From positions 1-17,913 of the forward strand of contig JAISJY010000031.1 of assembly GCA_031261365.1 (NCBI GenBank): a stretch of 17,913 nucleotides of DNA, in the 5' to 3' direction. This document shows positions 1-7,900 of this stretch, piece by piece. Within the stretch, counting starts at the first letter, position 1. Each line of letters begins with the position of its first letter. Origin of the DNA: Caryophanales bacterium. GTDB lineage: Bacteria; Bacillota_I; Bacilli_A; RFN20; JAISJY01. Made by a program: the position numbers and the translations under genes. The notes beneath the pieces are model-generated. The model worked only from the letters and a program-made list of their open reading frames with translations. It was not told the origin of the DNA and did not search any database.

Positions 1-22
1 CACTATCTTTAAATATTTTTCT

Positions 23-51
23 TTGTTTAAAACTCACATATATATTATACT
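23..51 (+). promoter_or_regulatory. Sigma-A-type promoter of ylbF, predicting a near-leaderless mRNA
   Basis: A -35-like TTGTTT (23-28) and a -10 TATACT (46-51) are separated by 17 nt. Only 9 nt separate the -10 box from the ATG at 61, so a transcription start about 7 nt after the -10 would leave a leader of 2-3 nt. No Shine-Dalgarno sequence precedes the ATG. The hexamers and spacing are read directly; the start site is inferred. Confidence 0.55.
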
Positions 52-60
52 TTATTTGTC

Positions 61-417
61 ATGAACCTTCAAATAATTGAGTTGGCTTATAAATTAAAAA
101 ATGAATTATCACAAAATAAAAGGCTTTTAGATGTCAAAGAAAAAGAGCAAATAATGTTAAATGACCCTTTATATAAGAATCTTATAATTCAATATCAAAC
201 TATTAAAGAAGAAATTGAAAGATTAACTACTTGGGGTTTAGATACTAGTAAAGTTAAAGAAAGATTAAGAAAACAAAGGAAAAGATTATATGAAATTGAA
301 ACAGTCAAAGAATATAATTCTGCTTATACCTTATTAAAAGATTTTCTTAATGATATTGCTAATACTATTTTTAATGACCTTAATCTTCTTTTAGATATTA
401 ATAATCCTTTTATATGA
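61..417 (+). CDS. ylbF: YlbF/YmcA-family protein
   Basis: This 118-residue, all-helical, highly charged protein fits the YlbF/YmcA family in length and pattern. In Bacillus subtilis YlbF works with YmcA and YaaT in a complex that affects competence, biofilm formation and RNase Y-dependent RNA processing. The neighbour supports the call: rsmD follows directly, as in the B. subtilis ylbF-ylbG-ylbH order, although ylbG is absent here. The stop overlaps the rsmD start as ATGA, so the two are probably translationally coupled. The protein has no cysteine, so it cannot ligate the Fe-S clusters reported for the B. subtilis complex. There is no Shine-Dalgarno sequence, and the start is supported by the promoter immediately upstream. 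Family assignment is fairly secure; the exact role is inferred. Confidence 0.75.
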   Translation: MNLQIIELAYKLKNELSQNKRLLDVKEKEQIMLNDPLYKNLIIQYQTIKEEIERLTTWGLDTSKVKERLRKQRKRLYEIETVKEYNSAYTLLKDFLNDIANTIFNDLNLLLDINNPFI

Positions 418-935
418 GAATAATTTCTGGAATATTTAAGCACCGTTTAATAAAAACAGTCGGAAATGAAATTAGACCTACTAGTGATTTAGTTAGGCAA
501 AGCCTTTTAAATATTTTACAAAGTGTAGAAAATTATCATGTCTTAGATTTGTTCGCGGGAGCAGGTGGAATTGGTATAGAGTGTATTTCTAGAGGTGCTA
601 AAGAAGTAACTTTTAATGATATTAATGGTAGTTCTTTGAAAGTTATTAAAGAAAACTTAGAAAGTTTAGGTATTCTTAATTATAGTTTTAGTAAGAAAGA
701 TGCTCTTTTGTACTTAAAAGAAACTTTAGAAAAATATGATTTAATTTATGTTGACCCTCCCTATGCTTACCTTGATTATTTAAAAATACACGAGGAAATA
801 CTTAAAAGAGAAATATTAAATGAAAAAGGAATAATAGTTTATGAAATGGATTATAAAAATACCCAATTAGAAACTTTAGCCTTAAAAACATATAAATATG
901 GCAAAACAAAACTAGTTATTTTCAAAAAAGATTAA
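414..935 (+). CDS. rsmD: 16S rRNA (guanine(966)-N(2))-methyltransferase RsmD
   Basis: RsmD methylates N2 of G966 in 16S rRNA during small-subunit assembly, using S-adenosylmethionine, in the cytoplasm. The 173-residue length is about normal for the family. Visible motifs are the N-terminal MRIISG start, the RPTSDLVRQSLLNIL segment (residues 21-35), the SAM-binding loop DLFAGAGGIGIE (45-56) and the catalytic motif IV DPPY (114-117). The gene overlaps ylbF by 4 nt and has no clear ribosome site of its own, which fits translational coupling. In Bacilli the next gene is usually coaD; here a histidine kinase follows after 42 nt, so the classical order is broken. Confident call. Confidence 0.93.
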   Translation: MRIISGIFKHRLIKTVGNEIRPTSDLVRQSLLNILQSVENYHVLDLFAGAGGIGIECISRGAKEVTFNDINGSSLKVIKENLESLGILNYSFSKKDALLYLKETLEKYDLIYVDPPYAYLDYLKIHEEILKREILNEKGIIVYEMDYKNTQLETLALKTYKYGKTKLVIFKKD

Positions 936-964
936 GCAATATAGAAAAAATAAGCAATTATATT

Positions 965-974
965 AAGGTGGAGG
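965..974 (+). promoter_or_regulatory. Strong ribosome binding site deciding the kinase start
   Basis: AAGGTGGAGG lies 3 nt before the ATG at 978 and 6 nt before a second in-frame ATG at 981. The usual spacing of 5-9 nt favours 981. The difference is one Met residue. Confidence 0.6.
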
Positions 975-977
975 CTA

Positions 978-3101
978 ATGATGAGTAAGACAATAGAGGA
1001 ATATAAAAAGGAAAATCTAATACTTCAAAGTAAACTAAAACAATTACAACAAGTGATTGATAATGGTAAAGTTTTAGATAGTGTTAAGAGTGTCAATAAT
1101 ATTGAAACTAAGAAAAGGGAATTGGCTTTATCTATGCTTTTAGATAATACTCCTAATATTATTGTAATTCTTGATGATTTAATGGGAATTACTTTTTGTT
1201 CTCAAACCTTTTTAAGAAAACTAAATCAAAGTAATGCTGAATTAGTTATTGGCAAATCATTTAAAGATGTATTTGTTAATTATGCTCTATCTTTTAAAGA
1301 TACAACGGCTGATGTTATTCAAGAAGCTATGTATTCCCGTATTCCTTTGTCTTTTGAAAAGAGAATATCATTTAGAGAAGGGGAAGCTCCAAGAAGATAT
1401 AATATTAGTTTTGTTCCCATGGTTCAAAAAGGTTATTCAAGTGGTTTATTAATGTTTAATGATGTTAATGAAATTCATGAAATGATAGAAAGTAGTGAAG
1501 CGGCTCGAGAGGCTGCTGAAAAAGCAAGTTTATCTAAATCAGAGTTTTTAAGTAATATGTCTCATGAGATAAGAACGCCTTTAAATGCTATTATTGGTAT
1601 GACAAATATTGCTAAATCAACGGGTACTTTAGAAAAAAAGGATTATTGTTTAGGTAAAATAGATGCAGCTTCTACTCATTTATTAGGTGTTATTAATGAT
1701 ATTCTTGATATGTCTAAAATAGAAGCAGGTAAGTTTGAAATATCACCTGTTGAGTTTAATTTTGAGAGAATGTTACAAAAAGTAGTTAATGTTATTAATT
1801 ATAGAGTTGAAGAAAAACAACAAATGCTTTCAGTTAATATTGATAAAAATATACCTCGTTTATTAGTGGCAGATGACCAAAGATTAACTCAAGTTATTGC
1901 TAATCTTTTATCAAATGCGGTTAAGTTTACTCATCAATTTGGTTCAATAAACCTTTCAGCAACTTTAATTAGTGAAGAAAAAGGTATTTGTACTTTAAAG
2001 GTTTCGGTTAAAGATAATGGCATAGGTTTGAGTGAGGAACAAATATCTAAATTGTTTAGAACTTTCCAACAAGGTGATAATTCAACAACAAGGAAATATG
2101 GTGGGACAGGTTTAGGCTTAGCTATTTCTAAAAAGATAATAGAGGCTAGTGGTGGTAAAATATGGGTTGAATCTAGATTAGGAGAAGGTGCTACTTTTAC
2201 TTTTACAGTTAAAGCAGGACGAGGTACAGAAGATTTAACTAATAAATTAAGACCTGATGCTAATTGGTCAACGGTTAGAGTTTTAGTTGTTGATGATTAT
2301 AAAGATGTTTTAGATTATTTTAAAGATATCACAGACCAAATCGGGGTTAGTTGTGATATTGCTAGTTCGGGGGCTGAAGCTTTAAAACTAATTAAAGAAA
2401 AAGGGAAATATGATATTTATTATGTTGACTGGAAAATGCCAGAGATGAATGGGGTTGAATTAATAGAAGAAATAAATAAAGTTAAAGATGAGAAATCTGT
2501 TATTATTATGATTTCTTCAGTTGAATGGAGCGAGATAGAAACCCAAGCCAAAGAAGTTGGTGTTAATAAGTTTTTAGCTAAACCTTTATTCCCAAGTACT
2601 ATTTTAGATTCTATTTCTTTATGTTTGGGTGTAGAAAATCAAGTTGAAACTCAAGAAAATAAAAAAGCTATTGTTGATTCTTTTGAAGGGTATTCTTTAT
2701 TATTAGTAGAAGATGTGGAAGTTAATAAAGAAATTGTTTTAACTCTTTTAGAACCAACTAATTTAAAAATAGATTGGGCAGAAAATGGTATTGAAGCTGT
2801 AACATTATTTAAAAGAAATCACCAAAAGTATGATGCTATTTTCATGGATGTTCAAATGCCAGAGATGGATGGGTATGAGGCTACTAAAAAGATTAGAGTT
2901 TCTAATTTACCTGAAAGTACTGTTGTTCCTATTATTGCGATGACTGCTAATGTTTTTAAAGAAGACATTGAGAAATGTTTGGCAGCGGGTATGAATGACC
3001 ACATTGGAAAACCAATTGATTTTGAAGAGGTTTTAGTTAAATTAAAGTCTTATTTACCTTTAAAGAGAAAATTACAAGAGAAGTCTATTAAAGAGATATA
3101 G
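978..3101 (+). CDS. Soluble PAS hybrid sensor histidine kinase with two receiver domains
   Basis: A 707-residue signalling kinase with no transmembrane segment or signal peptide, so it senses something in the cytoplasm. Domain order: N-terminal coiled coil (about 5-50); PAS-like sensor (about 51-165); short helical linker; HisKA with phospho-accepting His196 in SHEIRTPLNAIIGM; HATPase_c with N box around Asn313, G1 box DNGIG (346-350) and G2 box GGTGLGLAI (375-383). Two receiver domains follow. The first (about 434-550) has VVDD, phospho-acceptor Asp484 and Lys535; the second (about 572-693) has VED, Asp624 and Lys678. Both keep the residues needed for phosphotransfer. No HPt domain or DNA-binding output domain is fused or adjacent, so the downstream partner lies elsewhere or the output is a protein interaction. 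The ligand is unknown. The true start may be the second ATG at 981. Confidence 0.93.
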   Translation: MMSKTIEEYKKENLILQSKLKQLQQVIDNGKVLDSVKSVNNIETKKRELALSMLLDNTPNIIVILDDLMGITFCSQTFLRKLNQSNAELVIGKSFKDVFVNYALSFKDTTADVIQEAMYSRIPLSFEKRISFREGEAPRRYNISFVPMVQKGYSSGLLMFNDVNEIHEMIESSEAAREAAEKASLSKSEFLSNMSHEIRTPLNAIIGMTNIAKSTGTLEKKDYCLGKIDAASTHLLGVINDILDMSKIEAGKFEISPVEFNFERMLQKVVNVINYRVEEKQQMLSVNIDKNIPRLLVADDQRLTQVIANLLSNAVKFTHQFGSINLSATLISEEKGICTLKVSVKDNGIGLSEEQISKLFRTFQQGDNSTTRKYGGTGLGLAISKKIIEASGGKIWVESRLGEGATFTFTVKAGRGTEDLTNKLRPDANWSTVRVLVVDDYKDVLDYFKDITDQIGVSCDIASSGAEALKLIKEKGKYDIYYVDWKMPEMNGVELIEEINKVKDEKSVIIMISSVEWSEIETQAKEVGVNKFLAKPLFPSTILDSISLCLGVENQVETQENKKAIVDSFEGYSLLLVEDVEVNKEIVLTLLEPTNLKIDWAENGIEAVTLFKRNHQKYDAIFMDVQMPEMDGYEATKKIRVSNLPESTVVPIIAMTANVFKEDIEKCLAAGMNDHIGKPIDFEEVLVKLKSYLPLKRKLQEKSIKEI

Positions 3102-3358
3102 TTTTTTGATGTTCTAGTTTATTTATTTAAAAAGAATAAAGTGTTCTTCTTTTATTAAGATACTATTAGTTTATGGATTTTCAATGGAGAAATTAGATTA
3201 TCATTGTTTTTAGATTATAAAATGACAGTAAAACAACTCTATCTTTAATTTATGGTGTAAGCGTTTTCGGTATATTTCATTGTATCTTTATAAAAAACTC
3301 TTGTAAACTATTCACATATTATTTTTTAAATAGTAGATTTTTAGAAAAGGAGAAAATT
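3102..3358. other. Intergenic region between the kinase and the large lipoprotein
   Basis: 257 bp with no ORF that looks coding. It contains an AT-only hairpin (stem AAAAGAA 3130-3136 / TTCTTTT 3147-3153) without a following T-run, a cre-like site at 3256-3269 and a good ribosome site, AAAGGAGA, just before the ATG at 3359. A TATAAA at about 3290 could be a -10 box, but no convincing -35 partner is visible. I see no RNA gene. Confidence 0.5.
3256..3269 (+). promoter_or_regulatory. Candidate cre (CcpA) operator
   Basis: TGTAAGCGTTTTCG matches 13 of 14 positions of the Bacillus cre consensus TGWAANCGNTNWCA; the final A is G. It lies 90 bp upstream of the lipoprotein start, a plausible place for catabolite control. 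One half-site is imperfect, other LacI-family regulators use similar operators, and no regulator gene is in the window. Confidence 0.4.
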
Positions 3359-6058
3359 ATGAAAAAAATATTAAAATTATTACCGCTTCTCGGATTACTA
3401 ATCGTTGGCTGTAAAGGACCAGGCGATAGCAGTAGCCCAGATGCTAGTTCTTCACCTTCGTTGAGTGCTAGTATTTCTGAGTCTGTGGTTGAGGTTAGCA
3501 CTGATTCAACTTCTAGTAGTGATGATGTAAGCAGTCCTTCTAGTTCAAGTTCTGGTGATTCTATTTCAAGTCCAGGCGAATCAAGTTCTAGTTCTTCTAG
3601 TTCAAGTTCGTCAAGTTCTAGCTCATCAAGCTCAAGTTCAAGTAGCTCATCTAGCTCTAGTTCTACAGAGACAAAATCACAATATGAACAATTATTTGAT
3701 GAATTAGTATCTATTGGTGACAATTATACGGCTGATATAGTTTATACCGGCTGGACTAGTGGTGGAGTTGCTATACCAAATGGTAGTATTACAGTTACAA
3801 CTGATGGTGTTTACAATTCAGCAACTACAGATGGTGTATTCTTTGTTGATGGTACTCTTCGTGAGTATTATAGAGGAAATTATTACTTACCTCCAGTTGG
3901 AATTACTGCTGAGAACTTTGCTCAAAAAGTTGATATTGATAATGCTTATGCTGGTACTTATAAAACTTTAAAAGACAATGATTATGTTCTTTTTGAAGGC
4001 TCATTAAGAAGTATTCCAACTTTATTTATTGACGATTTATTTAATACCTATTATGATGATAGTGCTACTTCTTTCTTAGTTGATTATTTATTTAGTTTCC
4101 CAATATTATCTAATTTACCAGATAACTTTGGTGAAGATGGTGGACCTTTCTCTGATGCAACTGCATCTAGTGATTTCTTACCTGTTTATGCTGCAGTTTA
4201 TAAAGTAAATGGTAACTTAACAGTTGAGTTTATTGTAGATTTTGTCGGCACACTTGATAATGGAGATCCGATAAATGCGACAATTACAGTTGGTTTTAAA
4301 TATACTTTTAGAGATGTTGGCACAACTGTATTTGAAGCTCCAGATGCTCCAGAACCTCAAGATCCGTTTGAAATTATTAATGGTGTCTTAGAACTTAATG
4401 ATTTTGTAGATAGAATTGTTCCTTTAGAGGCAAATGGTTATAATTTACCTGCAAATTGGGTTGCTCTTATTAATCAATATGGTTATGCTTATTTAGAAAC
4501 TTTCCAAGATACTGATGCAGATTTAGATGAAATAACTGCTGATTACTATGATTTATTATTAGAAGAAGGTTGGACAGAAAGTACTGAAATACTTGATGAT
4601 GGCTTAGCTTATGTTTCTCCAAATGCAGAATTGTTTGTTTTTGTTGAACCTTGGGAAGCAGTGGCTGGAGAATTAGATTTATACTTTGGTATTGCTCCTG
4701 AACCTGTTCCTTCTTATGATGATTGGCCTTATGAAGCTATCTCAGAAGCACTTGGTGTTTCAGTAACAAGTTTACCTCCTGTTTTAGGGGCAACTTCTTA
4801 TGATGAATATGGTGCTTATGATGGTTCTTATTATGTTGATGTTTATACTGAAGAATTAGGTGCTGCTGCTGATTTTGCTGTTGCCTTAGAGGCTACAGGT
4901 GATTTTGAAGAAACAACAGATACTTTCTATAGTCCTTATGGTCCTGTTTATCAAGGAGAAGGCTACTTCATATCTATTCAAGATTTAGTTAGTAGTTGGG
5001 GAGAAGTATTTGTGGCTTTTGAAGTAGGTGAAGCCGATGTAATTGTTCCTCCAACTCAATACGGAGACTGGCCTTATGAAGAAATAGGAGAAGTTTTAGG
5101 TCTAACTGTTGGAACTGTACCAAGTGTTCCTGGTGTTGACCATTATGAAATATATGCTACAATTCCTGGTGCAATTGCTATTGATGCTTTTACAGAAGAT
5201 TTAGATGCTGCTGAAGACTTTGGTGAAGCTTTAGTTGGTGCTGGTTTTGTTGTAACTTTAGACCAAGATTATAGTGAGTTCTGTGATGTATATCAAGGTG
5301 AAGGCTACTTTATCGCGGTTGAAGATGATGTTGCTTCATTAGGCGAATTATTTGTTATATTTGTGTTAGGAGAAGCAAGTGGTGATTATGTTGTTCTTAA
5401 TCCATTTGATGTAGTAAGCGATGCTTTAGGAGTTTATATTCCAATTTTAGAGGCAGATTCTTATTATTTGAGTGATGATTGGGAATTATTTTATGAGTGG
5501 TTTGGCAATACTTATATTGAAACATACCACAGTGATGAAGATTTAGAAGGAATTGTTGCTGATTATTGTGATTTATTAGTAGAAGCAGGTTATGAACTTC
5601 TTGAAGATGGTACTTATGTAGACCCTAGTGAAACAATAGCAGTTGAAGCTGTAGTATATAGTGAAGAAAGAGGTGAAATTGATGTTAATATTTATCCTTA
5701 TTCAGCTCCTTATGAAAGTGATGAGTTTCCATTAGATATTGTTAATGCTTACCTAGCTAGATGGAGTGCTCCTGCAGTTCCAGCTTTAACAGGTGGATTA
5801 TCATATTCTGTAAGTTATGGTTCACTAAATAATCCAATAGTTACTATAGAATTTGCTAGTGCTGAATTGGCTGAAGCAGCCTATGAAGCTTGGGCTCTTC
5901 TAATTGTAGCAGCTGGTTATGAATATATTGGACCAGACGATTATGTAACTGCTGAACCAATTGATACTTATATGAATTTTGAAGAAGGTGCAGCTTTTTT
6001 CACTGCCTTAATTGCAGTTGATGTTATTGATAATGTTTTAGTAGTTTATTTTTACTAA
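3359..6058 (+). CDS. Large acidic repeat lipoprotein with polyserine linker
   Basis: An 899-residue secreted lipoprotein of unknown function. Residues 1-18 form a lipoprotein signal peptide (MKK, hydrophobic core, lipobox IVGC with Cys18 as the lipidated residue). A Ser-rich low-complexity spacer follows (about 24-102), ending in 28 consecutive serines (75-102), which probably lifts the rest off the membrane. A beta-rich N-terminal domain (about 108-330) resembles no family I can name. It is followed by about five imperfect repeats of roughly 105 residues (336-445, 455-558, 570-672, 681-780, 788-899). Each opens with a pattern like PFE/WPYE..I...LGV and closes near a G-E-(L/V/I) beta strand. 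From residue 353 to 770 there is no Lys or Arg but about 91 Asp/Glu. The last Lys is residue 314; only Arg771 and Arg801 follow. AAAGGAGA sets the start. It is transcribed alone, ending at the 6079 terminator. A surface or polymer/cation-binding role is inference only. Confidence 0.88.
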   Translation: MKKILKLLPLLGLLIVGCKGPGDSSSPDASSSPSLSASISESVVEVSTDSTSSSDDVSSPSSSSSGDSISSPGESSSSSSSSSSSSSSSSSSSSSSSSSSSSTETKSQYEQLFDELVSIGDNYTADIVYTGWTSGGVAIPNGSITVTTDGVYNSATTDGVFFVDGTLREYYRGNYYLPPVGITAENFAQKVDIDNAYAGTYKTLKDNDYVLFEGSLRSIPTLFIDDLFNTYYDDSATSFLVDYLFSFPILSNLPDNFGEDGGPFSDATASSDFLPVYAAVYKVNGNLTVEFIVDFVGTLDNGDPINATITVGFKYTFRDVGTTVFEAPDAPEPQDPFEIINGVLELNDFVDRIVPLEANGYNLPANWVALINQYGYAYLETFQDTDADLDEITADYYDLLLEEGWTESTEILDDGLAYVSPNAELFVFVEPWEAVAGELDLYFGIAPEPVPSYDDWPYEAISEALGVSVTSLPPVLGATSYDEYGAYDGSYYVDVYTEELGAAADFAVALEATGDFEETTDTFYSPYGPVYQGEGYFISIQDLVSSWGEVFVAFEVGEADVIVPPTQYGDWPYEEIGEVLGLTVGTVPSVPGVDHYEIYATIPGAIAIDAFTEDLDAAEDFGEALVGAGFVVTLDQDYSEFCDVYQGEGYFIAVEDDVASLGELFVIFVLGEASGDYVVLNPFDVVSDALGVYIPILEADSYYLSDDWELFYEWFGNTYIETYHSDEDLEGIVADYCDLLVEAGYELLEDGTYVDPSETIAVEAVVYSEERGEIDVNIYPYSAPYESDEFPLDIVNAYLARWSAPAVPALTGGLSYSVSYGSLNNPIVTIEFASAELAEAAYEAWALLIVAAGYEYIGPDDYVTAEPIDTYMNFEEGAAFFTALIAVDVIDNVLVVYFY
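3581..3664 (+). repeat. Polyserine-encoding tract (28 codons)
   Basis: 28 consecutive Ser codons (residues 75-102 of the lipoprotein). AGT, AGC, TCA, TCT and TCG are mixed irregularly, from both Ser codon boxes, so the tract is not a pure microsatellite and appears to be kept at the protein level. The low-complexity DNA also opens a spurious Leu/Glu/Asp-rich frame on the opposite strand. Confidence 0.9.
4364..6055 (+). repeat. About five tandem approximately 105-residue coding repeats
   Basis: Protein-level repeats at residues 336-445, 455-558, 570-672, 681-780 and 788-899 of the lipoprotein. Units 2 and 3 are closest: both start DWPYE, both contain YQGEGYFI, and their DNA shares TGGCCTTATGAAG. 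Units 1 and 4 also pair: ADYYDLLLEEGW versus ADYCDLLVEAGY. The fifth is the most divergent. The 1-2-3-4 relationship suggests an old duplication of a two-unit block. Boundaries are approximate. Confidence 0.75.
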
Positions 6059-6078
6059 TCTAATTACTTTACTTAACT

Positions 6079-6109
6079 AACGAGCTCTTCATTGGGCTCG
6101 TTTTTATTT
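6079..6109 (+). terminator. Rho-independent terminator after the large lipoprotein
   Basis: AACGAGCTC (6079-6087) pairs with GGGCTCGTT (6094-6102), giving 9 bp with one G-U pair around a 6-nt loop, followed by TTTATTT. It is the clearest intrinsic terminator in the window and separates the lipoprotein from proS. Confidence 0.9.
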
Positions 6110-6136
6110 GTTTAACTGCTCTATTTATGGTATAGT
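6108..6136 (+). promoter_or_regulatory. Promoter of the proS-sufB operon
   Basis: TTGTTT (6108-6113), a 17-nt spacer and TATAGT (6131-6136). The -35 box overlaps the T-tail of the preceding terminator. This leaves a short leader of about 18 nt with a weak ribosome site (AGAAGAG) before the ATG at 6161. Confidence 0.6.
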
Positions 6137-6160
6137 ATTATAGTTAGAAAGAAGAGAAAA

Positions 6161-7900
6161 ATGAAAGCAAGTAACTTGTTAATACCAACTTTAAAGGAAA
6201 CACCAAACGAGGCAGTTATACCTAGTCACATTTTATTATTGAGAGCAGGATTTATGAGAAAGTTAGTGGCAGGTGTTTATACTTATTTACCACTAGGTTT
6301 AAAAACATTACAAAATATAGAGAATGTAATTAGAAAAGAAATGAATAAAAAAGGGGCTCAAGAAATACTTTGTTCAGCTTTACAGCCAAAAGAATTATGG
6401 CAAGAAAGTGGACGGTGGGAGAAGTATGGTCCTGAATTAATGAGATTAAAAGATAGACATAACAGAGAGTTTTGTTTAGGTCCAACTCATGAAGAGATAT
6501 TTACTGATTTAGTTAGAAATGAAGTTAAAAGTAAAAAACAATTACCTTTGAACTTGTATCAAATACAAACAAAATATAGAGATGAAATGCGTCCCCGTTT
6601 TGGCTTAATGAGAGGTCGAGAGTTTTTAATGAAAGATAGTTATTCTTTTGATATTGATGAAAAGGGTTTAGATAAATCTTATCAAGATATGTATGAAGCT
6701 TATTCTAATATCTTTGATAATTTAAGTTTAAAATATCAAGTAGTTGAAGCTGATACAGGAGCTATTGGTGGTAATGCTTCGCATCAATTTATGGCTTTAA
6801 GTGAAACAGGTGAATCCACTATTATTTATTGTAATTGTGGTTATGCAGCTGACCAAGAAAAAGCTAATTCTCTTTCTAGGTCTTTTGAAGAAGGAGAGAA
6901 ACAATTAGAAATAGTTGAAACTCCTCAACAAAAAACTATTGAAGATGTTTCCTCTTATTTAAAGGTTCCTCAAAGTAAAATAGCTAAGTCGCTTATTTAT
7001 TATAGTTTTGCTTTAAAAGAATACATTATGGTTGTTTTATTAGGTGATAGAGAGGTGAACTTAATTAAGTTAATTAATCATTTAGATATTGCCGAACACG
7101 AGATAGCCTTAGCAAGTGAGCAACAAATAAAAGAATTAGGTTTATTTAATGGTTTTGTTGGTCCTAAAGATTTAAAAATAAGAGTTATTCTTGATGAGGA
7201 AATAATTCATAGTAATAATTTAGTTATGGGAGCTAATATAGAAAATAAACATTTTATAAATGCTAATTATCAAAGAGATTTTGAAGGGGAAGTTGTAGAT
7301 ATAAAGTTAGTAGAAGCTAATCATATTTGTTCTAAATGTGGGCAACCATTAAAGCAAGAAAAAGGTATTGAGGTGGGGCAAATCTTTAAATTAGGTAAAA
7401 AATATTCAAAAAGTATGAATTGTAATTATTTAGATGATGATGGACTACATCCAATGGTGATGGGCTGTTATGGTATTGGAGTTAGTAGGTCTTTGGCAAG
7501 TATTGTTGAACAACATTATGATAGTAATGGTATTAGTTGGCCTCAACAGATAGCTCCTTATCAAGTTGTTATTATTCCGACAATTTATGAAGGTCTTAAT
7601 AAAGAGTATGCTGATAAATTATATAATAAATTAAATAAAGAATATCACATTGAAACTATTCTAGATGATAGAGATAGTAAACCAGGCTTTAAGTTTAAAG
7701 ATTGGGAGTTAATAGGTATACCTTATCAAATTATTGTAGGTCGTGGTATCGGAGATGGTATTTTAGAGTATAAGATTAGAGAAGGCTTGAAAAAAGAAGA
7801 AGTAAGAACAGACGATATTCTAAAAAGATTAATGGAAGACATAAGAAGTGCAAAAGAAAAACCAGAAAAAAGAAGAAAAAAAGTTTTATTAGGAGAATAA
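6161..7900 (+). CDS. proS: Prolyl-tRNA synthetase, bacterial type with editing domain
   Basis: Class II aminoacyl-tRNA synthetase charging tRNA-Pro in the cytoplasm. Its 579 residues match the bacterial (ProS type 1) length. Motif 1 lies in the N-terminal 30-70 region. Motif 2 contains RDEMRPRFGLMRGREF (140-155), and motif 3 contains GCYGIGVSRSLASIVEQ (435-451). The inserted editing (INS) domain, which removes misacylated alanine, spans roughly 224-407, with the conserved Lys276 region KIAKSL. Cys224/Cys226 and Cys390/Cys393 flank it and could bind a metal. The anticodon-binding domain is about 465-560, followed by a Lys/Arg-rich tail (565-574). It has its own promoter; its stop directly abuts the sufB ATG, and the sufB ribosome site lies inside its last codons. 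Confidence 0.96.
   Translation: MKASNLLIPTLKETPNEAVIPSHILLLRAGFMRKLVAGVYTYLPLGLKTLQNIENVIRKEMNKKGAQEILCSALQPKELWQESGRWEKYGPELMRLKDRHNREFCLGPTHEEIFTDLVRNEVKSKKQLPLNLYQIQTKYRDEMRPRFGLMRGREFLMKDSYSFDIDEKGLDKSYQDMYEAYSNIFDNLSLKYQVVEADTGAIGGNASHQFMALSETGESTIIYCNCGYAADQEKANSLSRSFEEGEKQLEIVETPQQKTIEDVSSYLKVPQSKIAKSLIYYSFALKEYIMVVLLGDREVNLIKLINHLDIAEHEIALASEQQIKELGLFNGFVGPKDLKIRVILDEEIIHSNNLVMGANIENKHFINANYQRDFEGEVVDIKLVEANHICSKCGQPLKQEKGIEVGQIFKLGKKYSKSMNCNYLDDDGLHPMVMGCYGIGVSRSLASIVEQHYDSNGISWPQQIAPYQVVIIPTIYEGLNKEYADKLYNKLNKEYHIETILDDRDSKPGFKFKDWELIGIPYQIIVGRGIGDGILEYKIREGLKKEEVRTDDILKRLMEDIRSAKEKPEKRRKKVLLGE

Noticed and set aside
1249..1452. Overlapping plus-strand ORF within the histidine kinase
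   Set aside because: It is an out-of-frame shadow of the PAS-domain coding region; composition is low-complexity Leu/Lys and there is no ribosome site.
3130..3153. AT-only hairpin after the histidine kinase
   Set aside because: A 7-bp stem with one G-C pair and no T-run is too weak to call a terminator.
3319..3723. 134-codon minus-strand ORF rich in Leu, Glu and Asp opposite the polyserine tract
   Set aside because: It is the antisense reading of Ser codons (AGT/TCA/AGC read as Leu, Glu and Asp-type codons in reverse), has no ribosome site and covers the lipoprotein signal peptide region.
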